This document shows positions 44,742 to 56,597 of a DNA stretch of 64,000 bases, piece after piece (position 1 is the stretch's first letter; every line of letters starts with the position of its first letter). A program made the translations under genes and the position numbers. The notes beneath the pieces are model-generated. The model saw only the letters and a program-made list of their open reading frames with translations. It did no database searches and was not told the origin of the DNA. Source of the DNA: Rhipidocladum racemiflorum (taxonomy: Eukaryota > Streptophyta > Magnoliopsida > Poales > Poaceae); assembly GCA_036346355.1 (NCBI GenBank), contig CM070577.1, positions 49,610,309-49,674,308 of the forward strand. The letters are read 5' to 3'.

Positions 44742-47700
44742 TGTCGGGACTCGAATATGCAAATCCGGACCCTCTGTGTATTCAACACTAGTCCAAGATC
44801 ACACTAGTGCACACAGTCTCAACATTGGTAAATATCACAATCATACTCAGCGAAATAATAAAGTACTTTATTTAATTAACCAAACTAGTTGCTCGACCTT
44901 ATAGTCAAGTTACAAAAGTAAGCCTCGTAGGGTGGAAACTTATTAAGAGAAATAACTGCAGCGGAAAAATAAAGAAACGTGTGGCGCCAACCAATATGTC
45001 ACAGGGAACTGACTGGACTCGCTCCCTACGTAGACGGCTCCTCCTGAAGTTCTTCCTCCAAAGTTAGCATCACTTCTTCTTCAACTGGTGTTGTATTGTT
45101 GCAAGGGGTGAGTACTTGGTACTCTGCAAGTCATGCACAGAATGCAATTCTAATACTCTACATGCATGGCTTATTACAAAGGACAGGCTCATAGTTCATT
45201 TGCAGTGAAACAGCATTCATAAGTACAGTAATAGATTGCAAAGCAGTAAAAGAATAGTAAGGGTAATAACTTTCACAATCATTTTACAAGTAAAGCATTT
45301 CACAACCTAAGTCCAATTCTTAGACCCAACCCAACCATTTACCAAAACCAAGTTGTTTTCATGAAAGTCTAACCCTTGACTGTAATCCCCGAGCAATGTC
45401 CAATACCGCGGACTCGGCTATTCGAATAGATTTTACACTCTGCAGAGGTTATACACTTTACCCACAAGATAGAGTCAAACACCACAAAGGCGAGTGCCCA
45501 TAACAAAGTTTTTCGGAAACCTCTAACTTTACAAGTGAACCTCTCCGGTTGCCATACACCATCCCTTCCCTCAGCAGAGGCGAAGTATGGGACCGACATA
45601 CCGTTAGATGGGTACCATGCCGCAGCACCTGGTACTCTCCCCCTACAACTACACGAAAGGAATAGTTGACACCCTGAGGTATCACATGTAAGTTATTAGC
45701 AACCTACTCCACTAGGTCCGTCCCATTCCAGACTTATGGTTGCAAGCTTGACTCAATTCAAAGGCTTGCAAGGTTAAGTCCTTAATTGACTAGGGCAAGA
45801 CTACCCAAAGAACCAAAACGACTTTCCCGATAGCAATCCTGGCCCACCTGATCAAACTTACCACTTGCCCCAGTCTAAAGCATTTTATCAAACCCAGTTG
45901 ATTACCGTGTACCACGTGCCATCAACGTCATCATCAATAACACATGACACTTTTCCAAATCATGTTCCATAACTCATTAAGTCAACATTAATATTTAATT
46001 ATCCAAAATCATGTCATGACTACGTGGCAGGGCTAAGCATACTACATCGGTTGTGACACTACGGAATGCCGAGACCTTATAAAATGTGAATGTTGAGGTC
46101 AAAAACATTACGAAATATGGAATTAGAGGTTGAAACCATACGGTATGGGGTTTATTTGCGTTTCCGGGGATTTGGTCCTTTCCGGGGGAGTTTGGGCCTA
46201 GGGGAAAGGGTCGTGGGCCTTGGTGGGGGAAGAGTTTGAGTCCTTTTAGGAGTAGGAGACCTATTTGGGGGCCTCCTTCTGCCCTTATTGGGTGCCCCAC
46301 CCCTGCTGGTTGCGCCCCCTTCCCCCCCCCTCAATGCCCTAGCCGCCACCTCCCTCTCTCTCCCTTGCTTGCGCCCCCTCCCTTGCTCCCCATTGCACCA
46401 CCACCTCCCCACCACCTCTCCACCTCCCTTGCTGCCCCTAGGGGAGTTCTCCACCTCAAAACCTTGAAGATCCATCCGTTGGAGCACTCCGCAACGAGGA
46501 GATCCGGCGGAATTGGAGCGAGGAAGGAGATCGCGCGAACCGGGAGAAGATCCGTTGGGTTTTCGGTCGTCGGGCGAAGGTATGGCCACGGAGATCCTTG
46601 GGGTTGGTCTAGGATCTGTTCTAAGGGGTATTATCATGTTTTTAGATCAATTGGTGGTGCTGGAATTGAGTAGATTAGATGGAATCTTGAGTTTGCCACG
46701 TTCTCTGTTTCGGGCAGCATGAGCAGTCGACCTAGGGTTTGGGTTTTCGCCAATTTAAAGTCGGAATTTGGTTGTACGGCTATTGAAGAAGTTGTAGGTA
46801 ATTTCAGTACCTTTCAGTGGGTATAAAGAATGTCCAATTCCGCCCAGCCTTTTGAATGCTATGCTTATTTTACCGAACGTATTAAAATATGTGACGTGAT
46901 TGGAGCAGATCACGGTATTTTGTAGATTAAACAACTTTAGAGTCCGAATTAGCTTTTCCATATACTTAGAAAAAGTTAGGAAATTTCCTATGCTACACGA
47001 GGATGTACTCGTTTATTCGATTCGGAGTCTTAGAACCCGAGTTATGCCTTTTGGAAGGCTGCTGTCCCGACGGGACAAAACCTCTGTTTTTGGGTTTTGC
47101 GAATAGTTTGCGATGTCGAGGTAGAAGAGTGTTTGCGTACTGTTTTGTGGACATGATTGTGAGTGTGTGGTACCTATGTGCAGGTGGTGTGACCCTGGGA
47201 GTGCCTTCTACTTCTCGCCAATCCGTCGCCCGTGGTTGAGGCAAGTGTATTGGAATGGGTAGCGAGTTGTAGGTTGCTAGTTTTGATGAGTTGCAATTGA
47301 ATTTATGATGTGTTCACATGCCATGCTTTAATGTTTGCCATTGATATGATGATTACGGTCTATTATGTTGTGATGCCATGTGTTAATGTACAAGTTAAGT
47401 ATGATGTTGGCATATTTGCATACATGGCATGATACATGGCCCGGGCGGTGAGAAAGTCATAACTAGTCCGGGGAAGGTCGGTGAGAAAGTTATGACTATT
47501 CCGGAGAGCCAATGAGTAAGTCCTACATCGTGATTCCACCCACCGCGGTGTATGGAAGCGAGGAGTAGGCACCCTCCATCTTCGGGATGGAAGGGGGGAG
47601 AGGGTGCACACCGACAGGTGTGTACTCAACCATACCGGTATGAGTTTCCAGGAGATATGTGCATCGCATTGCATTGCATTATATGAGGATGTTATATGAT

Positions 47701-49790
47701 GATATATGATGATGTCAATGATATGCTTACGCTATGAATATGAGATGTGTATGATGTCGTATGTGAAAAGTGGTGATGAAGGTATTAGAATGTATTTTCT
47801 TGTTCCATTGCAATATACTTGCTGAGTGATGAACTCACGCTTGTGTTTATGTTGTTTTTCTTAGGTACCATGAAACCGGCATGCGGGAAAGGGAGCTAGT
47901 CACACGTCATCACTTAGCATCACACATATAATCAATCACATGTTCCTTCCTTTAAATTGTGATGGTTAATTTGTGTGCTTGGTTTCCCCATTTACTTCGT
48001 TTGGCTCATAAGGTGGTTGGAATCTTTATTCTAGTCTTATACTGCTGCTAGAACCTTTATTATTGATGATTTAGATGTCATTCTTTATACTATACCCTGT
48101 GATCATATTGTTGTTGCTTCAATTCATGGAAAAACAAAGGAGATGCTGCCGAAATTTTCGGTATTAGCATTTGCTCCTTTGCTGTAATTTACTTGTAATT
48201 GTGGTATTTAGAGGTTGCTTAGTCTATGTTTGGTAGCATTCGGGCATATTAAATGCCGGGGTGTTACATCGGTCTAATTAACCCATGTTGGCAATTTAAT
48301 AATGTCCAACTATTTAATCCACAACTAGGGTGACAAAGTGTTCATGGCATACAATTATTTATGTCAAGGTGGCACACAACAAGATTGGCATTTAACTAAT
48401 TCCCAGAAATAATTAAAGCCTTTTCTAATTAAATTAGCATGCAATACATTGAATCAAAATAATTTTCGAAAGTGGGAACAATATGATCAAAGCATAACTT
48501 GACTTCAAAGAGTACTGTTTCTTGGTCTTGAGCTTGCTCATGGGTCGAAACTTCTCCTTCGAAGCCTTCGGGCACTTCGACGTCTACTTGTAACGGATGA
48601 AAATAGCAATATTAAAATAAAATAGAGATCAACTCAAGTCCAAAAATTAAATAAAAATTAGAATCAAATAGAGCTTGATTTTACAAAATTTTAGAAATTA
48701 GAATCACTCAAATCGGAGTTAAAACGCAAAAGTTATATGCCTTTGAAGTTTGAAAAATCAATTAAAAGAATAAATCGAATTAACTCATTTATTTTTGAAT
48801 TGATAATTCGGAAATATGACGTCAGCCTGACGTCAACGCCGATTTCTATTTCAGCCGGATTATTCTTCCAATGAAAAATCCGTACTATGATGTTAGCATC
48901 ACATCAGCAACGTAACGATAAAAATAAAAATATATTTTTCAAAAAATAATGTGTCACTGACAAGTGGACCCACCGATGATGTCATCGCTGACGTCACGCA
49001 TGCACGGGCGTGCTATTCCATCTAAACTGTTGATTCAAAATCCAACGGTCCAGATCCAATCGAGATTGGACCGGTCCGAACTGAACACTAGATCGGAGCG
49101 GTCCGAACTTACACTAAATCATAGCAGTACGATCTAAACCCGACGATCAAGAATGAAAATGCTACGGCATGCTAACCTTCCACGCGCGATGTGCTATTTG
49201 TGATGTGGCCCAACCTAGGTCGTCCAATCTAGATCCAACGGTTGGTAATAGATCTAATCTCGTGAAATAACAAAACTACGCGATTCAATCTAACCGTACG
49301 ACTTTGATCCGACGGTCAAAACAAATGTGCTATGGCATGCTATTTTGCTAGCTACGGTGTGCTATTCAATCTAAACCGTTCAACCTAGATCTCACGGTCA
49401 CGATCAAACTACGATCGTACCGGTCCAAACTTATCGAGCCTACATGGCCTAATCTGATGCGCTGGATCAGGATCCAACGGTCCAGATTGCATCTAAACTC
49501 TACGGGGATTAGGGCGATGTGGACTCATCGAGGCGGTAGAATCTCGATCGGACGGTTGATAGAGCTCAATGGTGGCGATGGCTTCGCGGTGGCTTGTGGC
49601 TGCCGGAGCCGAGGACGACGACCACGGAGATGGCGGTTGGGCGCGATTTCGGCGAAGTGGATGATACGCACAGGCGTGCCTTGCAAAGGGGATCCCAGAT
49701 CTGGCCTTGAACACGGCGGAGGCGGCTCGACAGCAGCGGTATGCGCAATAAATCGAAGCGAAGCCCTAACCTAACTACGGCTAATGACTG
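44742..49790 (-). repeat. Family-G gypsy LTR, split by a solo LTR
   Basis: Two parts, 44742-46051 and 48274 to about 49790, together about 2.8 kb. Starts TGTCGGGACTCG, a match to the stub at 20788. Contains the GTGAGTACTTGGTACTCTGC block common to grass gypsy LTRs, and a far part (48950-49440) with repeated CCAACGGTC and GTGCTATT motifs. The distal end is not sharply defined and may be truncated where gypsy integrase sequence begins. The open frame at 49457-49774 has no recognisable product. Confidence 0.6.
46052..48268 (+). repeat. Solo LTR of family T inserted in the family-G LTR
   Basis: 2217 bp, TGTGACACTACGG...GGTGTTACA, with perfect TCGGT duplicates at 46047-46051 and 48269-48273. It retains the two GGTGAGAAAGT motifs (47450-47500), the palindrome at 47063-47077 and the C-rich U3. 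Confidence 0.94.
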
Positions 49791-50421
49791 TGGCAACTCC
49801 AGTTGGTAAGCAACCTCTTCTCTGCGACTCAGGATCTTGAATGGTCTAACGTATATTGGCGTCAGCTTCCCTTTGGTGTTGAACCTCTTAACTCCCTTGA
49901 GAGGTGTAACTCTGAGATATGCGAAATCTTCCGGTTTAAAGCTCAAGTCTCGGCGACGCTTATCAGCATAACTCTTTTGTCTTGGCTAAGCTATCTTCAA
50001 TCTTTCCCGGATCATGGCGATCTGCTCTTCGGCTTCCTGAAGAATGTCTGGTCCGAAGACATGGTGCTCACCTGTCTCATTCCAATTCAATGGAGTTCGA
50101 CAGGGTCGACCATACAATGCCTCAAAGGGTGACATTTGCAGACTATCTTGATAACTATTATTGTAGCTAAACCCAGCATACGGCAAACACTTGTCCCATG
50201 AAGTAGCACAAGCCAATGCACAAGCTCTCAACATTTCCTCCAAAATCTGATTTACTCTCTCCGTCTGTCCATCCGTCTACGGATGATAAGCTGTACTGAA
50301 GTTTAGATGGGTTCCCATAGCTTCGTACAACTTATTCCAGAATCTTGAGGTAAATTGGGTACCTCTATCCGATACAATTTTCTTTGGTACTCCATGCAAG
50401 CAGGCAATTCTTGACATGTAC
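49791..50421 (-). pseudogene. Gypsy integrase C-terminal fragment
   Basis: The minus strand encodes, from 50421 downward, SRIACLHGVPKKIVSDRGTQF with a catalytic Asp, FSTAYHP followed by a stop at about 50279 and TDGQTERVNQI with the catalytic Glu, then FSYNNSYQDSLQMSPFEALYG, the RERLKIA region and integrase tail FAYLRVTPLKGVKRFNTKGK, ending in YQLELPQSLA. Truncated on both sides. It is more similar in motif detail to the chromovirus at 59200 onward than to the family-T element, and may be the pol remnant belonging to the neighbouring family-G LTR. Confidence 0.82.
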
Positions 50422-51506
50422 AATTCTTTTGGTATCACTTGGTCATGTTGGCTTTGATCATCTTACTCGTGTAAGTGGTTTAGATCTCATACGTGGCTTG
50501 CCTAAGCTTAAGGGTGACAGCAATCTAGTATGCTCTTCTTGTAAACATGGTAAGATGATTGCAGGTTCACATCCACCTCTTACCATGGTGATGACAAACG
50601 CCCCAGGACAGCTACTACATCTTCACGGTTGGACCATCTCGAGTTCAATCTTTTGTAGGCAAATGGTACGTGCTTGTTATTGTTGATGATTTCTCTAGAT
50701 ATTCTTGAGTGTACTTTATGGCATCTAAGGATGAGGTTTTTAGTCATTTTAGAAGTCTTGTTCTTAGGCTTTCTGTTGATCATCCAAGAGCTCTTAGAGC
50801 TATTCGAAGTGATAATGGAACTGAGTTTAAAAATTCTTCTTTTGATCACTTTTCTACTGAAAAAGGAATTGATCATCAATTTTCATCACATAGAGTGCCT
50901 CAACAGAATGGTGTAGTTGAAAGAAAAAATAGAACCTTGATTGAGATGGCTAGAACTATGCTAGATGAACATCACACTCCTGGGAATTTTTGGGCTGAAG
51001 CGATTTCAACTGCATGCTATGTTTCAAACCGTGTGTTTTTGAGATCAAAATTGGGTAAAACTCCATATGAACTTCGGTTTGGACATAGACCTTCTGTTTC
51101 TCACTTTAGAGTTTTTGGATGCAAATGCTTTGTCTTGAAATCTGGAAATCTTGATAAATTTGAAGCTAGATCAATGGATGGCATTTTTCTTGGATAACCT
51201 GCTCATACTCATGGCTATCGTGTGCTTGTTTCGGAGAACAACAAAATTGTGAAAACTTGTGAAGTTACTTTTGATGAGGCTAGTCCAAGCACTAGTCCAA
51301 GTGATGCAGGTACAGACGCATATGTTCAGGGGGAGAAAATCTTTGAAGACAATGATGATGTTGATGTTGAAGATGAAGTCTTGACTCTTCCTAATGCACA
51401 ACAAGCTGTACCACATTTGGCACCTACTACTACATCACTTACAGCTAACCATCCTCAAGCTACAACATCATCTATACATGCTGAAAATGAAGAAGGAGAA
51501 GGATAA
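50422..51506 (+). pseudogene. Copia GAG-pre-integrase and integrase
   Basis: Starts in the HRRLGH segment, damaged by a small deletion at about 50436. Then the CSSCKHGK zinc pair, a frame change at about 50625, VIVDDFSRYS followed by a stop (50707-50709), SDNGTEFK (second Asp, about 50810) and QQNGVVERKNRTL (Glu, about 50920). The integrase C-terminal KTPYELRFGHRPSV and FGCKCFV follow, then a stop at 51195 just after DGIFLG. The remaining frame to 51506 is an acidic, Ser/Thr-rich linker before RT. All three catalytic acidic residues are recognisable, but the reading frame is broken. Confidence 0.87.
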
Positions 51507-51527
51507 GTTTCAAAAGCCAAAGCTCCC

Positions 51528-52666
51528 TTGCACATTCAGAAAATGCATCCATCTGAACAAATGATTGGAGACCTAAATGAGAGAATCACCCGATCCAGGT
51601 TTATTCATTCTGATACTCATGCTCATTCTACTTTACTTGCTTCTTTTGAACCCAAAGATATATCTCATGCATTATCTTACGAATCTTGGATCAATGCCAT
51701 GTATGAAGAATTAGAGAATTTTGAACGAAATAAAGTTTGGAAACTAGTCTCACCACCTCCTAATTTTAATGTTATTGGAACTAGATGGGTTTTCAAAAAT
51801 AAACAAAGTGAGGATGGTGTTGTTGTTAGAAAAAAGGCTAGATTGGTTGCTCAAGGCTTTACCCAAGTTGAAGGCTTAGATTTTGATTAAACCGTTGCTC
51901 CTATTGCTAGAATTGAAGCCATTAGAATTCTTTTAGCATTTATTGCATCTAAAGGTTTTAGATTGTATCAAATGGATGTGAAAAGTGTTTTTTTAATGGC
52001 TACATAAATGAGGAGGTTTATGTTAAGCAACCACCTGGTTTTGAAAATCCAAAGTTTCCAGATCATGTGTTCAAACTGTCAAAAGCTTTGTATGGTTTGA
52101 AACAAGCCCCTAGAGCTTGGTATGATAGACTAAAAACCTTTTTACTTGAAAAGGGGTTTTTAATGGGAAAAGTTAACAAAACTCTCTTTTTACTCAAGCA
52201 AAGCAATGATGAACTGTTCGTTCAAATTTATGTTGATGATATTATCTTTGGTGGTTCTTCTCATGTTTTAGTGCCTAAGTTTTCAGAAACCATGAGAGAC
52301 GAATTTGAAATGAGCATGATGGGAGAGTTGACATACTTCTTGGGATTTCAAATCAAACAATCAAAGGAAGGTACTTTTGTCCATCAAAGTAAGTACACAA
52401 AAGACTTGCTACATCGTTTTGGGATAGAAAACAGCAAGCCGATCATGACACCCATGGAGAGCACTTACACACTTGATCCCGATGAAGATGGTGAGCCGGT
52501 TGATCAAAAGGAATATAGAAGTATGATAGGTTCACTTCTGCACCTCACTGCATCAAGGCCGGATATACAATTTATTGTGTTCTTGTGTGCTTGTTTTCAA
52601 CCTTCCCCACGTGTTTCACATCGACAAGCTGTCAAGCGAATTTTCAGGTATCTCCATGGTACTTAA
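51528..52666 (+). pseudogene. Copia reverse transcriptase
   Basis: First frame (51528-51890): SWINAMYEELENFERNKVWK and GTRWVFKNK, the classic copia RT start, ending in a stop at 51888 inside the LDFD-TVAP motif. A one-base change near 51990 (MDVKS) shifts the frame. Second frame (52067-52666): LYGLKQAPRAWYDRL, IYVDDIIFG with the catalytic YVDD (about 52230), GELTYFLGFQI and GSLLHLTASRPDI. So at least one stop and one frameshift separate the fingers from the palm. Ends at the copia RT/RNase H linker KRIFRYLHGT. Confidence 0.9.
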
Positions 52667-53182
52667 GATTTTGGCATTTGGCTTTCTGCTTCCTCATGCA
52701 TTAGTTTAAGAGTTTTCTCTGATGCTGATTTTGGAGGATGTATAATTGATAGAAAAAGTACATTTGGTACATGTCATTTCTTGGGCAATTCTCTTATTGC
52801 ATGGTCATCTAGAAAACAATCTTCTGTTGCACAATCAACTGCTGAATCTGAATATGTAGCTGTTGCTAGTTGTTGCTCTCAAATTCTTTGGATAGTAACT
52901 ACACTTAAAGATTATGGGGTTATTTTGGATAGTGTTCCTCTTTTGTGTGACAACACTAGTACAACTTGTATTGCTAAGAACCCTGTGCAACATTCAAGGA
53001 CAAAACATATTGACATCAGATTTATCTTTCTTAGAGATCATGTAGAAAAAGGAAATATTGTGCTTCACCATGTGGATACTGAACACCATTTGGCAGACAT
53101 TTTCACAAAACCTTTGTCTTCTTCTCGTTTTGCTTTTATTCGGGGAGAACTTGGGATTGCTCATCCAATGGGTTTATTTTGA
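52667..53182 (+). pseudogene. Copia RNase H and polyprotein end
   Basis: Begins after a stop (52664-52666) with SDADFGGC, RKSTFGTC, SSRKQSSVAQSTAESEYVA, DNTSTTCIAKNP and KHIDIRF, then HHVDTEHHLADIFTKPL, all standard copia RNase H landmarks. The polyprotein ends GLF with TGA at 53180. The acidic catalytic residues (D, E, D) are recognisable. Confidence 0.88.
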
Positions 53183-53185
53183 AAG

Positions 53186-54230
53186 GGAGTTTCCTTGCCA
53201 AGTTTTTACTTGATGAGCTTAATTTATCATATTTCTTTATATATTATGTAATTGAGCTAATATATGATAATCTAAATTGTTCCACTTGAACTAAAAATGA
53301 CTTTGCAGAATTCCTTGATTTGACTGCCAATAGCTAAATACTCTGTGATATCTTACTCTTCAAGGTTTGATATTGAATCTTCTTGACAAATTTGGGTTAT
53401 GGAGCAAGTGTGTTTTCAGCTTTACTCTTTCATAAGACCTTTTAATCACTTTTGCATGTTTACAATCAAAGAAAAGGTAAAGAAAAGGAAATTAACAAAA
53501 AAGGGTTGTTAAAAGCAAAGGCCTCAAGTTATGTGCTTCAGGCATGCTTTCCCTAAAACGATAAGATGTATGCTTCAAGCATGCCATTCCCTCAAGATAA
53601 GATGTATGCTTCAAGCATGCCACATGCAGTTTATTGTTTAAAGATTAAATTGGTTTACTAGATTAGAGTTGAAACTACTTGCTCGCCCTGAGTTGTTAGT
53701 TGCTTCAGTTTTGAGCCTTGCTTTTCTACTGAGATCTTGCTTAGTACTTGGCTATAGTTGACTGAATTGAGGTTGAGATGCATGTCATTCCCTAACTTGT
53801 TAAAATCACATCAAGTTCATGTATTTTGCAAATTATGTTATATATAAGGTTATATGATCGAATGAGCATCTTTTCCTATCTTGGCACTCTTTTGTTTCTC
53901 TTTTGTGAAATCATTGCTACAGGAAAAATTCTGAACATGTTGTTCTCTCTTTTGTATTCTTGATGAATCCATTGTCAAAGGGGGAGAAGTTTGGAGAATT
54001 GAATTTTGGGAAAAGTTTGGAAAATTTTAGAGTTTTGGGCACATTGCACATTCACACACAATTTTCTTCTTAGGAGGAAATTTTTTCGTATTTTCACCTA
54101 GGGGAAGTTTTTCACTTTGCATATTGGTTAATGGGAGAGATTCTGTGTTCTTCACTTTGGTCTGATCAAAAACTTTTTGTGAAGTGAATGACAATATTCA
54201 ATTCTAAGTGATGTTGCCAATGTTTTCATC
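53186..54230 (+). other. Non-coding spacer between copia pol and 3' LTR
   Basis: About 1.05 kb, unusually long. No env-like ORF. A 40-bp segment with ATAAGATGTATGCTTCAAGC is repeated in tandem (53563-53625). An additional purine tract AAAGGGGGAGAAG lies at 53978-53990, which could be the original polypurine tract or a second one. Confidence 0.6.
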
Positions 54231-54243
54231 ATGGGGGAGATTG
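54231..54243 (+). other. Copia polypurine tract
   Basis: ATGGGGGAGATTG just before the LTR start TGAAATCATG. Confidence 0.72.
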
Positions 54244-55356
54244 TGAAATCATGTGCTGAAAAATTGGCTTAAGATTTGAATTTGCAAATGTGTGTGTGCA
54301 TGTGCTTGATTAAGTTTTCAAGAAACAGAAACTTTTTCCATCTGCGTCGGACCATTTTTCGCTGTTGCGCCGGACCATATTTTTGGTCCGCCGTGAATGT
54401 GCGTTTGGACCTTTTTACGCCGGACCATTTTTCCTTGGTCCGCCGTGAACATGATTTTGTGCCAGACCAAGTTTTCAAAATAGGTTGATTTCACATGTAC
54501 GCTAGACCAAATCTTTTGGTTCGGCGTGAACGGTGTTTTGGGTGTTGTTCTCGCATCTGTGCCGGACTAAAATCTTACAAAAATAGTAAGGTTCGCATCT
54601 ACACCTGACCAAATTTTTTGGTCCGTCGTGAACTGGTTTTTGACGGCTGTTTTCACTTGTACAAATATTTTTTGGTCCGCCGTGAATGTTGTTTTGAACA
54701 TTTTTGCGCTGGATCAATTTGACAAGAAACATAGATTTTCACGTGTACACCGGACCGAGTTTTTTGGTTCGTCGTGAGTTGCGCCGGACCGAAGTTTGAT
54801 CCAGCGTGAATGGATTTTTCTAGGTTTTTGCCCTGTGTGCGCCGGACCAATGTTTGGTCCGTTGTGAACGTGTTTTTGCTCAGGTTGAGTTGATTTTATG
54901 GAATGCTCGTATGAGTAGTTGCATGGACTAATGTTGAGTCAAGTCGCGAACTTGTGCTCGAATTCGTTTTTGTGTTTACTCATGTGCAGGTGTTTCTCGA
55001 GGGCGGACGTGGTAGATGACGGGACCGGAACTAGGTTCATGGAGGAACTGAGGTTCGGGACTAAGTTCAGGGAGGAATGGAGGTCTTGGTGGTCAAGGAT
55101 GTCATGCGGGACGCTCGGGCTAAGAGAATGGTGCACATGAGGAGTTGTCAGTCACGTGAGTATGGCAGGTAGGCCATACGCATGCAAGAGTTGTAATCAT
55201 TTGGGGGTAGCTTGCATGTATTGGGCTAGGTTGGGCCAAGTGGACATGTATGCGTACTCCTTGTGGTTGCTCCTTTAAATAGGAGGGGTTGTCTCCTGTT
55301 TAGAGCATCGAGCAGAGCTTTAGAGTTTGTATTCTTGTGATTGGAGTACTTTAGAC
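54244..55356 (+). repeat. Copia 3' LTR, interrupted by hAT
   Basis: Begins TGAAATCATGTGC. U3 holds about nine GCCGGACCA...TGGTCCGCCGTGAA inverted-repeat units (54335-54880). A TATA-like TTTAAATAGG is at 55272. It is lost at 55356 in CTTTAGAC; the minus-strand copy continues AAAAGAAATAAAG there, so about 390 bp of the LTR lie beyond the insertion or were deleted. Confidence 0.84.
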
Positions 55357-55371
55357 CAGGGTTCCATTTAT

Positions 55372-56275
55372 CGACGATAATCGCGCAATTATCGCCGATT
55401 ATCGCTATATCGACGGCGGCCAAAATGCTTTACCGTGCGGCAAACCGAGGAATTTCAAATTCAAATTCAAAAAATATGTAAAATTTGAAAAAATTTATCC
55501 AGAAATTTTCTAAAATTAGTGTTAATATCTTTGTGTCATCTGAGATGAAATTTTTTAAAAAAACTTGAATTTGACAGACCTTTTAAACCAAATTACAAAA
55601 TTACAAAAAATAGAAAATGAAAAATGGTGAATAGTATGGGCTATACAGTATTTGGCCCATTCGGCCCACAAAGCTTTTGCACATTTTTAATGGTCTATCT
55701 GGATTCTCCCACCAGGGAATCAAACTCCCAGACACAAGCCAAACCATTTTCCCCAAACATCCGGCCAGATCCGGCGAAGCGCCCCCATTTTTCGCTACCA
55801 CGGTAGCGATTTTCGAGCCCACAGCGGCGATTTTCAAAAGCAGCAACAGATCTAGCGGCAGCGGCGATTATCCTCGTCGCGGCAGTGATTTTCGTCGCCG
55901 CGACAGCGATTATCCATGCCGTGGCAACGATTATCAGGACGCCACCAGATCCATCGTCGGTGACGATTTCCGACGCCACGGCAGCGATTTTCTCCTCCGC
56001 CGCGGCGATTTTTGAAAGCAGCAACAGATACATCGGTAGTGGTGATTATCCTCACCGCGGCAGCGATTTTAGTCTCCGAGGCAGTGATTATTGACGACGC
56101 GACATCGATTTTTGTCTCTGAGGTAGTGATTATTGACGACGCGACAACGATTATCGTCACGCCACCAGATCCATTGTCGGTGACGATTTCTGACGCCTCG
56201 ACAGCGATTTTCTCCTCCGCGGCAGCGATTTTCCACACCACGGCAGCGATTTTCGACAGAAAAGTGGGGATTTTT
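55372..56275 (+). repeat. 21-bp phased repeat array in the hAT 5' region
   Basis: GATT cores in a GCGATT(A/T)TC context begin at 55808, 55829, 55866, 55887, 55908, 55929, 55965, 55986, 56007, 56044, 56065, 56086, 56107, 56128, 56149, 56185, 56206, 56227, 56248 and 56269. Within blocks spacing is exactly 21 bp; blocks are separated by 36 or 37 bp, several across a shared CCAGATCCAT linker. Two related cores near the terminus (55376 and 55397) also lie 21 bp apart. Confidence 0.88.
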
Positions 56276-56597
56276 GGCAAGTCAAAGCTCTGTAAGTTTT
56301 TGTAGTTTGCAGTATGTGCTTTAGGTGTTATTGTTGCAAATTACAGCATGTAGTTACTTCATTTGTGCCCACTAACTGTTGATGCAAAAGAATAGATTAA
56401 CTCACAGATTATTGAATTTTAAATCAAATATGCATAGACAGGAAGTATTTAGATGTATTCATTCCTAATATGTATGTTGATTACTTGTTGCACATGGATG
56501 CATGCATTACAATTTCGAAAGTATCCAATATATTGTCAAGCATTATCAATTGGATATATGTACATTATGTAAAATGCATGTTGTTGCACATTAGCAG

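Larger units (their letters stand above)
50422..55356 (+). mobile_element. Ty1/copia element, 3' half only
   Basis: Plus-strand copy of the family at 13996-18882. It starts abruptly in GAG-pre-integrase, runs through integrase, RT and RNase H to a polypurine tract, and enters its 3' LTR, which is interrupted at 55356 by a hAT element. Four or more stops/frameshifts. Together with the minus-strand copy the family's whole structure can be inferred; the two overlap by about 350 bp. Confidence 0.87.

Noticed and set aside
49457..49774. 105-codon plus-strand ORF near the family-G LTR end
   Set aside because: Arg/Gly-rich frame in GC-rich LTR sequence; opposite strand equally open; no homology recognised.
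55677..56305. Ala/Ile-rich ORFs over the hAT array as real proteins
   Set aside because: Both strands are open in several frames because of the 21-bp repeat; none links to the transposase exons.
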